Below are positions 48,264 through 60,262 of a stretch of DNA of 64,000 nt, in pieces. Source of the stretch: Drosophila pseudoobscura (taxonomy: Eukaryota; Arthropoda; Insecta; Diptera; Drosophilidae); contig NC_046679.1 in NCBI RefSeq assembly GCF_009870125.1, positions 3,658,001 through 3,722,000 of the forward strand, in the 5' to 3' direction. The translations under genes and the position numbers were made by a program. Position 1 is the first letter of the stretch; each line of letters starts with the position of its first letter. Below the pieces are notes generated by a model. That model saw only the letters and a list, made by a program, of their open reading frames with translations. It was not told the origin of the DNA and made no database searches.

Positions 48264-51200
48264 GTCTCTAAATTGTGAACAATGGTCGTTCATTTTAATG
48301 GTCTTGCTGTTAAAGCTGTCAACTCTATTTACAAGTCTTCAAACATCAATTGTTTATATTTGCAAAAACCAAATCATCAGAGATTAACGACATTAAATAT
48401 TGCATTGTGTTTTAATGGTTTATTTTTGCATCTCAATTGAATGTGATGCAGCCCATTGTCGTTGGAGATTGTTTGCTAACTATTTTTGTTTGTAATTTAT
48501 TTGAAAATTGAATATAAATTATTTACTAAAAAAGCATTAAAACAGCAGGAAAATAAACGGACAGAGAGCCAGACGGAGGACGGGATGCCAGGGAACACAA
48601 CAAAGACTGAAACAGGGACACGGACACCGAGACGGACACGGACATGGTTGTGTAATTTTAATTAAAACAAACAAACGAACAAATATACTATGGTGAGAAC
48701 TGCATGATCGGTGCTTACACATGTATACATATATATGTATTTATGTGTGGTATGGTATATAATATGTGCAGCATAGAAGCCAGGACTGATTATATTTCAG
48801 CCGCATCGTACAACTTTTGGCCATAATTGTAGGAGGGCTCCGTTCTGCTGGGGTTTGTTGGTCTGTTTGTTTGCTGTAGCTGTCATTATAAATTTCATTT
48901 CAGCCAGAACGGAAGTCTGTGTGTCTGCGTGGGCGGGCTTACCAGTTTTAATGAGGTGATAATGGTAGTTCTGGTGGCAGGGCCTACCCACGTACTATTT
49001 GCAAATCAATAATGTATTTAAGTAAGCCCATGAAGAAACGATTGTAGCGTGAATGCCATAATTTCACCACCTTCGACCAGTCGACGGAGTCATAGGTCAG
49101 TGCAGATGACGGGTTTGACGGCTTTGACGGCTATGACGGCTATGATGATGTATATGACGATAATCACGAGGTTGGTTGTTCGTATTTGCGTATTAGTCCA
49201 AATTCAATAATAATACCAAATGCAATACAGAAACTAATTGCAATTTGCATGTATGTACAACAGTAACAGCAAAACACACAACTGTTTATTGAGTTACTTC
49301 GTAATTACAATGGCCATGCCGCACCATCCCAAACATTGTTATAATTTTTGGTCCAGGGCCCCCAAGGGGTAGGACGTGGCGACCGTACACGGTCCTATGG
49401 CCGTCCTACGGCTCCTGGAAGTGCAATCAATGGGCAATGGTCTATAGTTCGAATGTGCACGAATGTGCCAGGAAATCAACACAAAAACCGCAAATTCGAC
49501 TAACAATTCAAAAGCCAGAAGCTGCTATTCGAAATTAGTTGTAATCGGCTGGCAAGTCTTTTTTGCGTAGTCCTCAAAAGGCACGGCCAAGTATCACCCA
49601 TTCATTATGACTGAGGCAGCAGCTATTCATATCCCCCAAAGACCCACCCCACCCTTGTCATCATGCTCCTCTGTAATGAGCTTCCACATCTGCTCCTGCT
49701 CCTGCTCCTGCCACACCCCCATTACCGGGAATGACTATTGAAAAACGGTTGACCAAAAATGACGCGCAAATGTTGGCAACATTAAATTAAAGCGTCGTAA
49801 ACGTGGCTCAAACCGCACGCGAAAATTTATGCATATAAATCAGGCAACGTGGCCCGTTCGCTGATTGACGTGTGGCAGGCAGGCTGGCGGGCAGGCGGCA
49901 GGCAGCTAGCGCCTGGCCCGGCAAACTACTGCTAATTTGTTGGAGGCCAACACACTGCCACTGCCACTGCGAGACGGAAAAAGAGAGGTATTCAAAACAG
50001 CCAAAACAAGGCAAACCAAGCCAAGCCAAACCAAAGCAAACAACAGCAGCAGCAGCAGCAGCAGCCGACAGTCGCCAGTCGGCAGTCGGCAGCAACTGGG
50101 AGGAAAGCTGGCGAAATGTGCCGAAATTCCATCAAAGCGACGTTTTACGGATAAAACATTTGCATATTTTGATTGGACACGCCCAGTTGTGTGTGCCTAG
50201 TGGGCGAGCAAACAATGGGGCACTGGCAACGGCACCCGCTCCGCTCCTGGGATCGCTCTTGGTAGCAGGGTTTGGCATGCAGCTAACAAAGTGCGACGTG
50301 CGCTTGGCTCAGACACAGACCATAGCAACAACAACAGGCTGTGCCACATGGCGGCAACAATACAATGGGGCAACAACTACGATGGCGATAAGGGACACAG
50401 AGGCTGAGCACGCCCACTGTCCGAGTCCGGAGACCGGGAAGCGATGGCCAACTCCCTGACTGGTCTATCATGCGGCTGACGTGACGTGACGCGGCAGCGA
50501 TTTTTACACTTTGCACTTTTTTCCACATCTCATGATACCCTGGGCATTTTACGGCAGCAAAGGTATATCTACCTGATTATTATGGCCAGGTTTTAAGTAC
50601 AATTCCACCTCTTGGAACATCAAAAAATCCATTTCATCCCGTTCTTGGCCTAAATTGGCATATATTTTTAGATTAAAGATCCTTTTCTTTAGTCGACTAC
50701 TTTAAAGTTTTCCACGTTTGATTGTTGCTGTATTTTGCTGGTCAGCTGCTACTTTTTTTCGAGCGCTTTTTAGTAGCGCTCCACTTTTTTGCGGCACATT
50801 TTGGCAGCGTCGCGCCGTCATCCGTCCTCGTCGTCGTCGTGGGCAATAAATCTTCATTTTCGCTATTAAAATGTTGTAATATTTTCGCTTGTTTTTTAAC
50901 GCTTTGCCGATTGTCCCCGTTCCTGGGATATAGCCGGATATGTATATATATTTTGAAGAGCCATAAATAAGAAATAGAAAATAAAAAATTGAATTGCCCG
51001 TCGCGACAGCAGCCGCTGGTTGCCTTAGTTTTGGTTGGAGATTTTATTTTATTTTTGTGGCTGCCGTTTAGATTTTGTGGTTCTAAACGGATTTATGCTC
51101 CCCCGTAATTGATCTGTTTGCCGAAATTGCCGAGGCGATAAGTTCTGCGATAGCTACTTGGCTTTAAAGCCCACCAATCATGTAGCTGGTCAGGCGACTG

Positions 51201-52263
51201 CTGATGTCATCACTAGCGCTGACGCAGCGTGGTACCAGGAGAGTAAAGAGTAGTGCTTTCAATGCACCCATTCAGCATTCACCCTCTGCCATTCACCATT
51301 CACCATGCGAATTTTGTCACGCTGTGACTCTTATTGCATTAAAATATTTGACACAATTGCAAGCTTTATGGCAATTTGCAAATTGCACGGCGACCCACGG
51401 TGCTTCTCTGAGCCACAGTTCATCCCCGGGTCGGCGAGGAGGGCTTTGCCAGGTGCACGCAGGTTGTCAGGTGTGTTTTCATTGTGCGAGCTGTGTCATT
51501 TTCCATAATTTCGTATTTGACAGTGCGTGACAACATTTTGCTGCCTCGCCTCGTCTCGCATGCAAGTCAATCAGATATAGTTACGCTTTTGGGTGGGATA
51601 TTGAAAAGGAATTTCATTTTGCATGTGCATAAGATTTCAAGATTTAAAATGTATTGCAAAATGTCTGAAAATGTTTGAATATATTTTGGCATAATTGATT
51701 GATCCACTGAAAAATATATATACATATGTATATCTGCATATCTACATGAAATACAAAACCTTGTAAATTCTATATGTTCTAGAGGTTTAGAGAAAATGCA
51801 CAATTTTTGAGAAAACATTGATCAGGAATGTGCATAAGAATTTTAGTTGATCTTTTATTACAAAAAGGTCTGAGAACCCACCAAACTTTCTTATTGAAGA
51901 CCTTGCGCCTTGCGAAAGTTGGATTAATTGCAAAGAATAATATTTAAGTTTGCATATTCACAAGATTTTATTCTTTTGAATGCATTGAAACTTCCTTTTG
52001 ATATTTAACTAATTGATGGATCTACTGCAACGAATATATGCTCCTACTCTTTGGATACCAAATTAAACCCCTGAAATTTTCGCTTACCATCTAAAGCCAA
52101 AGTCTAGCGGAGGTGGGAATAATCCAACAAAACTCGATTCATTTCGGAGTTAAGGTCATAAATCAAAGTGTCTAAAATGGCATACATAAATTTTCATACT
52201 GAAAAAGGCATTTGCGATGAAATTAACACGCTCCGGAGCAGGACTACGCACACAATGCATACA

Positions 52264-52280
52264 TACACACACACACACAC
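52264..52280. repeat. (AC)n microsatellite
   Basis: Dinucleotide AC run of about eight units, embedded in a longer AC/AT-rich stretch. Confidence 0.85.
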
Positions 52281-53310
52281 GCAGAGCCACACTCTCACAT
52301 ATACAGATAGAAACACAGAGGCATACTCGCATGTATATCGTTTGCTGTGATTAATGCAACGCGGCGTATGCGTAACATTTCGCTGGCTGTCTTTATTAAT
52401 GGACGCTGATTTGCACATAAAGCAAAACACATCCATATGAGCTCTACGATAAAATGTAGGCATGGAACGGTCTGGGCTGAAGGCTCCTCGGGAGCCTGGA
52501 GTGGGGGTGTGGCATACAAGGTGCTGGGATTAAACTACGAGCAGATAGCTAGCTCCTTGTTGCTAGGGTGCCTCTGGCTTGTGGCTTCTTGGCTGGTGCT
52601 GTTCCTTCGCCTGCTCCTTCTCCTCGTGCTTAAAGAGCAGCCTGGGCATTGTTGTAGAGTCATTAAGGTGTAAATTATACCACTAATTAGCCATTAAGTA
52701 GCAAGCGGGAGGCAGGCAGCGTTTAAGCACGTAGATGCCAAAACACAAACGAGTTCTATGTTGTGTGAGGGACTTGGAACTATGTATATCTGGGCAATAA
52801 AATTTAATGAGCATATAAAATGTGAGAATGGCAAGTAAATTCAGCTTCCCTGGCGTCTGCCAATCGAACACAGAAAAATATACAGCTTAAAGGTGCGTCA
52901 GGATTATCAAATGCACCACAGATAAGAAAGAAGCATCCAGACAATCCAGCTGCGGACAAAGTGTGTGTTTGTCGGTACTCAATCCTCTGCCAGTAATACT
53001 CTATATATACATACATATATACATATATATGTATAGAGCTATAACAAAGCATGTGCGAGAAAAACAGGAGAAATAGTTTGAAAAAATATTGAATTCTTGA
53101 GACATAAACAAAGTGAAGAGGAGCGAGAAATAGGAGGGGTTAGTGAAGGAAGAGGATGTTGAGGAGGAGCAGCAGTACAACTCCGGGAGACTATTGAAGC
53201 AGAAAATCGAAAATTTATACAAATATGTTGAAAGAGCAGGGCAGACGACCAGTACCAGACCAAAGCGGAATATAGTGGAATACAGCAGTGAAGCTGAAGT
53301 AGAGTGGATT

Positions 53311-53336
53311 GGAGTGGAGTGGAGTGGAGTGGAGTG
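53311..53336. repeat. (GGAGT)n microsatellite
   Basis: Five tandem copies of the pentanucleotide GGAGT. Confidence 0.85.
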
Positions 53337-55578
53337 TAGGGGATCGAACGCGTTCGGGAAATGTGCAGCGGCGGCAACAAAAGGAACAGCGCATGTCTAT
53401 GGCCAATGTGCTCGGATGTGTGGCTGTGGCTGTGTGTTTGCCATGGCTAAATTTGCATTTATTTTCCGAGGGTATGTTCAAATGTGCAACGAACTGTGCT
53501 TGAGTAGAAGACAGCCAGGAGAAGAACACACACCACCTCCATTCACCACCATCCACCACGAGGAGAGGCTGCAGTGCAATCAAAGACGCTACCGCTACCG
53601 CTACTGAAGCTCTAGATGCTCCTCCCGCTGCTGCTGATGCTGCTGCTGCTGCTGCTACTGCTGCTCCTGCCACATTCCACCCGGCGGCAGTTCGTGTCCA
53701 TTGCAACTCACTCTTTGCCGAGTCCATGTCCAAAGACCGTAAGACGAATGCACAGCTGACCCTGCAGCCAAATCTGAGCCTGAGATGCAGCCATGGAACC
53801 ATGGAGCCATGGAGCAGCTCCTGCTCTGCCTTTGATTGCTTTTAAAGCGTTCTCTCTGCTCGAAATTGAATTTGCCATTAGTCGTTGGCAAACTTGTAAA
53901 TTCAAATAAGCTCAGCATCCCACACTGCATACTCGCCATACTAGCCCCCCGTGTGGCAAGGCTTGTGTTTTTGATTGCGTCATGCTGCATAATGAGCTGC
54001 AAAATCTTTGCTCGGCTTACATGGCGTGTGAGTGACATTTAATTTGCCGTCGACAGTACAGAATAAAACAGTTACGAACAGTAAGCCCTCCCATGGATGA
54101 GCCCTTGGACTGGGGCATCATAGACTGTATTTTCAGCTACTTAAGGAGAGAGAAACAAACAGTCTGCAAAGCCATCCCTATCAGTAGGTTTCGTATTAGA
54201 TTTCACACCTCTGTGTGTCCTCGCCTCTCTGCTCTGCAAATGAAGATTATTTATTAGGGGGGGCTCTCGGCTCGCAGGAGCACTAAAGTCCAAACTAAAG
54301 TCGGTGCCAAAACAGGGGCCGGCACGCATTTTACAGCTAATAATAAATGACCCGAGGAGGGGTTGTCGTCGGCCACGTTTTTCAACCGGGCATGTACGCA
54401 TAAATTTCGACAAGGATAAGGCCCAGGACAGTGGACCTGCAGCATGTGTTGGGGCCCAGACCTTTTTTCCGAGTCAGGCAGGTGTGTGGTGGGTGGGCGC
54501 GTGGGCAGACTCCAGTTTCATTGCTGGCTCCTGTTCCGCCGTGTCCCCCGTGCGTCAGCCCATAAACATAATGACCAGCTATTATGGCCACTGACTCGGC
54601 TTACAGGCAGGCCCGTGAACATATGCTTGTCAGTCAAGTTATGTGCCAAGTGTAACATATTTTAAATAATTGATGAGCGAACCCGATCCGATCCGACCCG
54701 AACCGACAGTGGCAGTGGCAGAAACAGGCCTCGAAAATGCAGAGCCACATTTGCATGGAAGCCAGCTCCTTTGGCTTTGGATGCCCATCAATTAGACGCA
54801 CTCGTTGCCGCTGATGCCGCCGACGGGCTGGTTCTGCTGTCAGTTTTTGCTGTCGGCGTCACGGCCAGATGGAAAAGCCTTTGGCCCATCCGTTTTCTCT
54901 TTCCTCCGTTCCCTCCGTTCCCTCCACCCCCCGCATACATTAGAAACACTTCAATTTCCGTCTGCCAGTCGAGTCCACTTCATAGCCAGAGACTCCGAAT
55001 CAGTTTTTGCCCCGATCCCATTCCCAGACAACTGTAATCAAAGCAAATTAATTATCTATGTCCTTCGTTGTACGGCGGTCGCTTTTTTCCCTGGTTTTTC
55101 TCATCTTGCGTATACCTTTCAAGCCTTTCATGTCCGGTCGGTCCTCCACTGTCGGAATCCAGGATCCAGGTTCCAGGATCCAGGATCCAGGATGTCTGCA
55201 AAAGGCAAGAGTTAAATGACAGCCATTGATGCCTGGCTTATAATTCAATGTGCAGCTACAATTTGTGATATATGCAATGACGACCATCGATGTTCTTTGT
55301 CCTTACGGCGCCCAAAGAATGCTTGAAAAAATGCAAATGCCACAACAATGCCAGACTTCAAAAAAGGAAAAGAAACGAGTTGCCAGAGGCGAGACATGGC
55401 TTTCATCAAAGATTTTAATTAATATTGCTGCTGGTGCTGCTTCCGCATCAGTATTCCCCCCGCCGTTGCCATTGAAACTAATTTTGTTAGTTCCACAAAT
55501 CTCTTTATCCATGCCTGATGGCTGATGGCATGCGGCCGGAGATCTGCAGAGCTGAAAGCATATCAATCTTGGTCGGAC

Positions 55579-56571
55579 ATGTGGTGTAAAAGCATTTACC
55601 TGTTGCTGCTACTGGGCCTGCAATGCCTGCAAATCAATGCCACAAGGTTGAAGCAGTACAAGGAGAACTACCACCGACCCGTCTACTACAATCCTAGTCA
55701 CAGCAAGGCGAATCATGTGGACTACAATCGCGAGGCCCTGGATGCGCGCGATAAGCTCGATAAGGAGGCAGTAGAGAGGACAGTCGAATTTGATGCGAGT
55801 GTGGACAAAACCTACTACATGCACATCTACTACAAAGGTACGGTGTTCTGTCCCGGGGCATTGATATCGCGCCGAATGATCATCACCTCGGCACGCTGCT
55901 TCATGCCCCCAACGACGGAGCCGGTGCGCGAGTACAAGGCCAGATATATGTACGTTCTGACAGGCGTGGACATTGGGCACGCAACAACGACGACGCCTCA
56001 CGCGGTGAACGCCTTTTACATGCCCGGCCACAAGGAAAACGGCACCTCAAACGACATCGCCTTGATCTCCCTGGCGAAGAAGTTGCCCCGCGATACATAT
56101 CAGTATATCAAGCTCTACCGTGGAATACCCAAAGCGGGAGACCGCGTCAAAATGGCCTTCCTGGATCCCAGCGAGTACGAAATCACACTCTACGACACCA
56201 AGGTGGTGGATATGGATCGCTGCAAGACCACCTACGAGATGATGGGCTTGAACGAGTTCATCATGGAGCCAGAATACTACTGTGTGAGCAATCTGAAGCA
56301 CAATCTAAATACGGCCTGCAGCACCCGACCCGGCGATCCCCTGATCATAGAAAATCAGCTGGCCGCCATCAACATCTTTGGCGAGAACTGCGATGAGGTG
56401 GAGGACACCGACACCATGGACATATACTTCCCCATCAAGCACACCATCAAGTTCATCCAGCTGGCCACGGATGCACTGCGGGCCTTCACGGGCACGGGTC
56501 CCTTCAATGAGTCTGTCCAGACGACAACCCTTTCGGCTATTGCCCTGGCCATGCAGAAGGAGCAGCTATGA
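55579..56571 (+). CDS. Secreted serine-protease homologue C (catalytically dead S1 fold)
   Basis: I chose the ATG at 55579 (330 aa) because MWCKSIYLLLLLGLQCLQIN is a clean signal peptide; the frame is open for some way upstream without improving it. The S1 core has GALISRRMIITSARCF (Arg in place of the catalytic His) and SNDIALISL, so the catalytic Asp strand is intact, unlike in the other four copies. RPGDPLII shows the Ser-Gly-Gly loop deleted. The family C-terminal motif is AAINIFGENC. A ~40-residue extension after the last strand is its own. An AATAAA at 56619-56624 follows the stop by about 48 bp. First of three tandem plus-strand homologues. It is the least degenerate copy and may be closest to the ancestral state. 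Confidence 0.85.
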   Translation: MWCKSIYLLLLLGLQCLQINATRLKQYKENYHRPVYYNPSHSKANHVDYNREALDARDKLDKEAVERTVEFDASVDKTYYMHIYYKGTVFCPGALISRRMIITSARCFMPPTTEPVREYKARYMYVLTGVDIGHATTTTPHAVNAFYMPGHKENGTSNDIALISLAKKLPRDTYQYIKLYRGIPKAGDRVKMAFLDPSEYEITLYDTKVVDMDRCKTTYEMMGLNEFIMEPEYYCVSNLKHNLNTACSTRPGDPLIIENQLAAINIFGENCDEVEDTDTMDIYFPIKHTIKFIQLATDALRAFTGTGPFNESVQTTTLSAIALAMQKEQL

Positions 56572-56703
56572 ATATTTGGTTGATTGCTGTAAAAAAGTTA
56601 ACCAAGCATTTCGAAACGAATAAAAGCGTGTCCAAGTGATTGGTTAGACAAACAGGGGCAGAGACCATTGTTTTTGTACCAGTTATTGGACACTCCTCAA
56701 GCC

Positions 56704-57612
56704 ATGGCCATGTCCCGTTTCTTGCTGGTGCAATTTCTGCTGATGCTCGCCGTCTTGACGGTGTGGTCAAAGCCAAAGAAGCCCACGTACCACTTACACC
56801 GCTCTCTGTTCTACAAATATTCACCCCAGCATACTCACCGGATACAGGACGACTACAAGCCCATAATTCCTTTTTACCCGAAGGTGAAGGATACGCCGGT
56901 ATTTGGCACATCCGAGGAGCCCAAGATCAAATTGGGTACAATGGGAATGACGGTGCCGCTGCACAAGCTGCTCGTCCGCATCTACAACAATGGACAGTTC
57001 CTGTGCGTGGGCACCCTCATAACCGAGAGGCTGATCGCCACGGTGAACACCTGCTTCGTCGATGTGAAGGTACAGGATCTCACTGCCAAGACCTTTCACA
57101 ACGCGAACGAGGTGATGCCAGTAATCCAAAAGAACTCCAGCGAGTTTTTCAATGTAGATAGTGAGACGAGTTTGAGCGTCCTGGAGCTGAGCAATCCTGC
57201 CGGCAACTCAAGTGTCACCCTCAGCCCGGCCCAGCTGTGCGACACCACGCTGCAGCCCCGCTTCGTCGTGCAGCTGACCACCTACATACGCACCCGGCAC
57301 AGCATCCACACGCAGACCACTGAGGTCCTGCCCTTGGCCGAGTGCCGGAAGGCCATGAATGACCCCGGCGGCAAAGTGATCCGCGACACCATGATCTGCA
57401 TAAAGAACACCAAGCACTCGTCCAAGTGCCAGAAAACCTATGGCAATCCGCTGATCTATAATGGCATGATCTGTGGCATCAATGTTATGGGTCACAACTG
57501 TCCCCGGCCCCTTGGGGTCGACGTGTATGACATTGTCTTCAATTCAGCAGACTTTGTGGGCGAAAAAATGAAGTTCATTATTGACGCCGACTTGGAAAAG
57601 GATATAATCTGA
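56704..57612 (+). CDS. Secreted serine-protease homologue D (catalytically dead S1 fold)
   Basis: The ATG at 56704 gives 302 aa with the signal MAMSRFLLVQFLLMLAVLTV; the next ATG at 56710 is equally possible. After a Lys/Tyr/His-rich pro-segment, the S1-like core shows GTLITERLIATVNTCF (Thr for the His of TAAHC), SETSLSVLEL (Asp strand lost) and KTYGNPLIY (Ser loop deleted). It closes with CGINVMGHNC, which is nearly the same as the motif of homologue E. The gap to homologue C is only 132 bp, so promoter and terminator must be packed together; the AATAAA of C lies in this gap. Function unknown; secretion and loss of catalysis are what the sequence shows. Confidence 0.85.
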   Translation: MAMSRFLLVQFLLMLAVLTVWSKPKKPTYHLHRSLFYKYSPQHTHRIQDDYKPIIPFYPKVKDTPVFGTSEEPKIKLGTMGMTVPLHKLLVRIYNNGQFLCVGTLITERLIATVNTCFVDVKVQDLTAKTFHNANEVMPVIQKNSSEFFNVDSETSLSVLELSNPAGNSSVTLSPAQLCDTTLQPRFVVQLTTYIRTRHSIHTQTTEVLPLAECRKAMNDPGGKVIRDTMICIKNTKHSSKCQKTYGNPLIYNGMICGINVMGHNCPRPLGVDVYDIVFNSADFVGEKMKFIIDADLEKDII

Positions 57613-57822
57613 GAATTGCGAAACATTACTCCCAAAGTGGGTACAAATATACTCTAATGGGTATTCAGTGGTAGAGTTTTTACTTTGGTGGGGTTTTTAC
57701 CTTGGAAACACTTGGCTCTTTCGTTCTAGACCCCTTGATGTAAAGCAAAGCGAATCAATTGTCCATTTCAATCTGGTCTGGTCTCGTAACTAGGGAAAAG
57801 TATTTCTATTATTGCCCAGCAG

Positions 57823-58698
57823 ATGCAGATAAAGAGTGCAGCGATGTTGCCTTGGAAGGTGCTTCTCCTGTTCAATGCCTTGATCATAGTATGCAAGTCT
57901 GACAAAATAGTAAAAGCGGGCAATAGGAAGATACACGTGTTTAATTACCACGGGAAGGACTGGATGCCCCACTTCGGCTACAATAAAGGACATTATGGCT
58001 TTGAGCATGTACACAGATCGACCACCGTGAAGGCAGACCATGATAAAGATTCGCTCGATGACTATGTGGTGCGAATAATAGCCGGTGGGAAGGTTGTCTG
58101 CAATGGGATCCTTGTCAACAAGAACGAGGTGCTCACGGTCAGCACCTGCCTCATGGACGCTCCGTTACCTTCAATATCCATAAAACTGTTAGATGGCTCT
58201 AGCCACAATGCGACAAGCAACCGTCCGGCAAGTGACTACACGATGAAAGAGGCTGAGCAGCTGCTTACTCTCATCAAGCTGGGAGCGGAGCTCACGGACG
58301 AGTTCTCGAAACCACCGCCAATATGCCCACAGCACGTCAAGTCGACGGATCCTGTCCAGTTGTGGGCGTGGAATAGCCGCAAGACCCACATAAGGAAAAG
58401 TCGAGTCGCCCAGTTAATGGATGATGAGTGCAAGGGCAAGGTCCAGGATCCCAACGGCCTTGTCATCAAGAACTACACCAGTTGCATTGTCAATACCCAG
58501 ACTTCCAAGAAATGTATCCGTAGCTTTGGCCTGCCCTATGTCCATGAGGGCAGCTTCTGTGGCATGAATATTCTGGGGCACAACTGTCCGAGTGCCAGCA
58601 TTGCCGATGTCTATGTGCGGCTGATCGATCAGAAGCGGTTCATTAGCGAGAAGCTGAATTCGGTTCGACTTTCGGGAATCGACAAAGAGATATTCTAA
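57823..58698 (+). CDS. Secreted serine-protease homologue E (catalytically dead S1 fold)
   Basis: The ATG at 57823 gives 291 aa. The second Met (57844, MLPWKVLLLFNALIIVCKS) would start the signal peptide more directly, so the true start is open. The S1-like core has GILVNKNEVLTVSTCL (His replaced by Thr), AEQLLTLIKL (Asp strand lost) and SFGLPYV (Ser loop deleted; even the GD of GDSGG is gone). The family motif CGMNILGHNC follows. An AATAAA is at 58723-58728. Closest to homologue D by the shared GHNCP ending and the C-terminal ...EKD or DKE-I tail. Third of the tandem plus-strand copies, 210 bp after D. Confidence 0.85.
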   Translation: MQIKSAAMLPWKVLLLFNALIIVCKSDKIVKAGNRKIHVFNYHGKDWMPHFGYNKGHYGFEHVHRSTTVKADHDKDSLDDYVVRIIAGGKVVCNGILVNKNEVLTVSTCLMDAPLPSISIKLLDGSSHNATSNRPASDYTMKEAEQLLTLIKLGAELTDEFSKPPPICPQHVKSTDPVQLWAWNSRKTHIRKSRVAQLMDDECKGKVQDPNGLVIKNYTSCIVNTQTSKKCIRSFGLPYVHEGSFCGMNILGHNCPSASIADVYVRLIDQKRFISEKLNSVRLSGIDKEIF

Positions 58699-60246
58699 TA
58701 ATTTCAATGCATATATAAGTTTAATAAATTGAAATGATTCTTAGAACATGCCTTCTATGGCATTACATGGTGCAGGTTTGTGTATCAATGAGGTTCATCT
58801 TTAGAGCATTCCAATTTATTTGGATTTCATGAGGGGTCGTTGCCTCGTTTTTGTAAATGATTCCGATTCCCCAAACCAAGTTCAAGTTCCTGAAGATCAA
58901 ATGAAAATATGACATTAAATTGTTCAGCCTCATTTCCGTTTCGCCTGCTCGGCTGATGTTCAATCAAATTAATGAAAAATTGCTACAGCCGCGCGCCGTT
59001 GAATCAAAGTTCCCCAAAAGAAGCATTAAACGCGCAGACGCTTAGGCACAGGCGCAGACAGGGGATTCCTTCCCAGCTTCATTGAGAAAACCAAGGCCCC
59101 CCGACAAAAAGAAGAAAAATAAAAGAAAAACTTGACAAACACAGGACACAGAAATGAAGTGGCAGCAGGAAAAAACCTTTTGTATTGCAGCGATAATGTC
59201 ATCAACTAAAGTACTCCGTCGGGCATAGTGAAAAGTTCTAGTCAATCGCAATAAAGCGCAAAATGTTACACAGGCAGCGACAGACGGTGGGGCTTAGTGG
59301 GTTTGCAAGAGAGGCAGGCATATACATGTACAGTGACAGAAAGAGAGAGAGTGAGAGAGGGGAGTGGGAGATGTTGACAGGTGCATGGGAGCTGTGTAAA
59401 CATCATTAAAATGGTTTTTCGCTTTGGCCATCTACCTCCTGTCTCCACTACTAAAATCGAAATGGAAAATCATTGAAATTATATTTCCATCCATGTGCAG
59501 AGTTCTTTTTTTTCTTTCTTTTTGTACACTCAAAGAGGGTGTCATGGCTTGGACCAGAAGGACAGCTTTTTCGATTCACTATATTAGAGACCTGGTATAG
59601 CAACGAACGTCGATTGTTCAGGGAATCTAAAGCCTTGGCCCCCAAAATAAGTCTTCCTTTCTAGGCTTTTTTTCATGCTGAAAGGAATGTTTCTCCCCTA
59701 AAGTTTGTGGACTGGCGAGACGCAGGCCCGGGCGAATTAGCCACATATCACTTTATGGCAAGAGCACTTTGTTAAATTAAACTAAATAATTCAAGAGCGC
59801 GACCACAGTTCATAAAATGGCGGCACAATAAACAAATCGCAATCTTTTGTTTTGTTTTTGTAAATATTTTTAACCAACACATACGCACGGCTCGCACACA
59901 CATGGAACTGCAGCCAGATATGGAAATATTTGGCAAGAAAAATGCGGTCGTCTGCAAAATGAAAAAAAAGAGAGCCGAAAACAAAAGAAAAGCGGGAAAA
60001 ACTGTTACCCACAGAACGCATTTGTATGTGTGCGCACGTCCTTGGAGCGCGTGTGAGCGTGAGAGTCTGTGAGTGTGTAGTGTGTGTGGGTTGGCTGAGT
60101 GTGCGTAAAATTTTACGATAATACGCAACAATTTCGAAATGAGTGCACCCTGCTAAGCGGCAGACTCTGGCCGGCTCTGGGTCTGGGTCTGTGGAGCATT
60201 TCGAGTGCAAAGAAAGCAATTTCCTCAATATTCTTTATGGCCACCA

Positions 60247-60262
60247 AGAGAGAGAGAGAGAG
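60247..60262. repeat. GAGA tract
   Basis: Run of GA dinucleotides followed by further GAGAG groups to about 60280 and a CTCTCTCTCG group near 60315. Possible GAGA-factor binding region. Confidence 0.6.

Larger units (their letters stand above)
45455..55578. other. About 10 kb of non-coding DNA between the two protease-homologue clusters (right part)
   Basis: No recognisable gene. Contents noted: a CACTGAG-ended element at 48119-48263, a CACTGC-type hexamer repeat near 48048-48073, an AC microsatellite at 52264-52280, a GGAGT repeat at 53311-53336, a TGC run near 53636-53665, and a GGATCCA repeat near 55160-55192. Confidence 0.5.

Noticed and set aside
49872-50459. 195-codon open frame on the plus strand
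   Set aside because: Driven by GCAGGC and CAGCAG repeats; no domain or signal; the same DNA is open on the other strand.
53215-53802. 195-codon open frame on the minus strand
   Set aside because: Mostly Ala/Val runs from a CAG/GCA microsatellite and a GGAGT repeat; no recognisable protein features.
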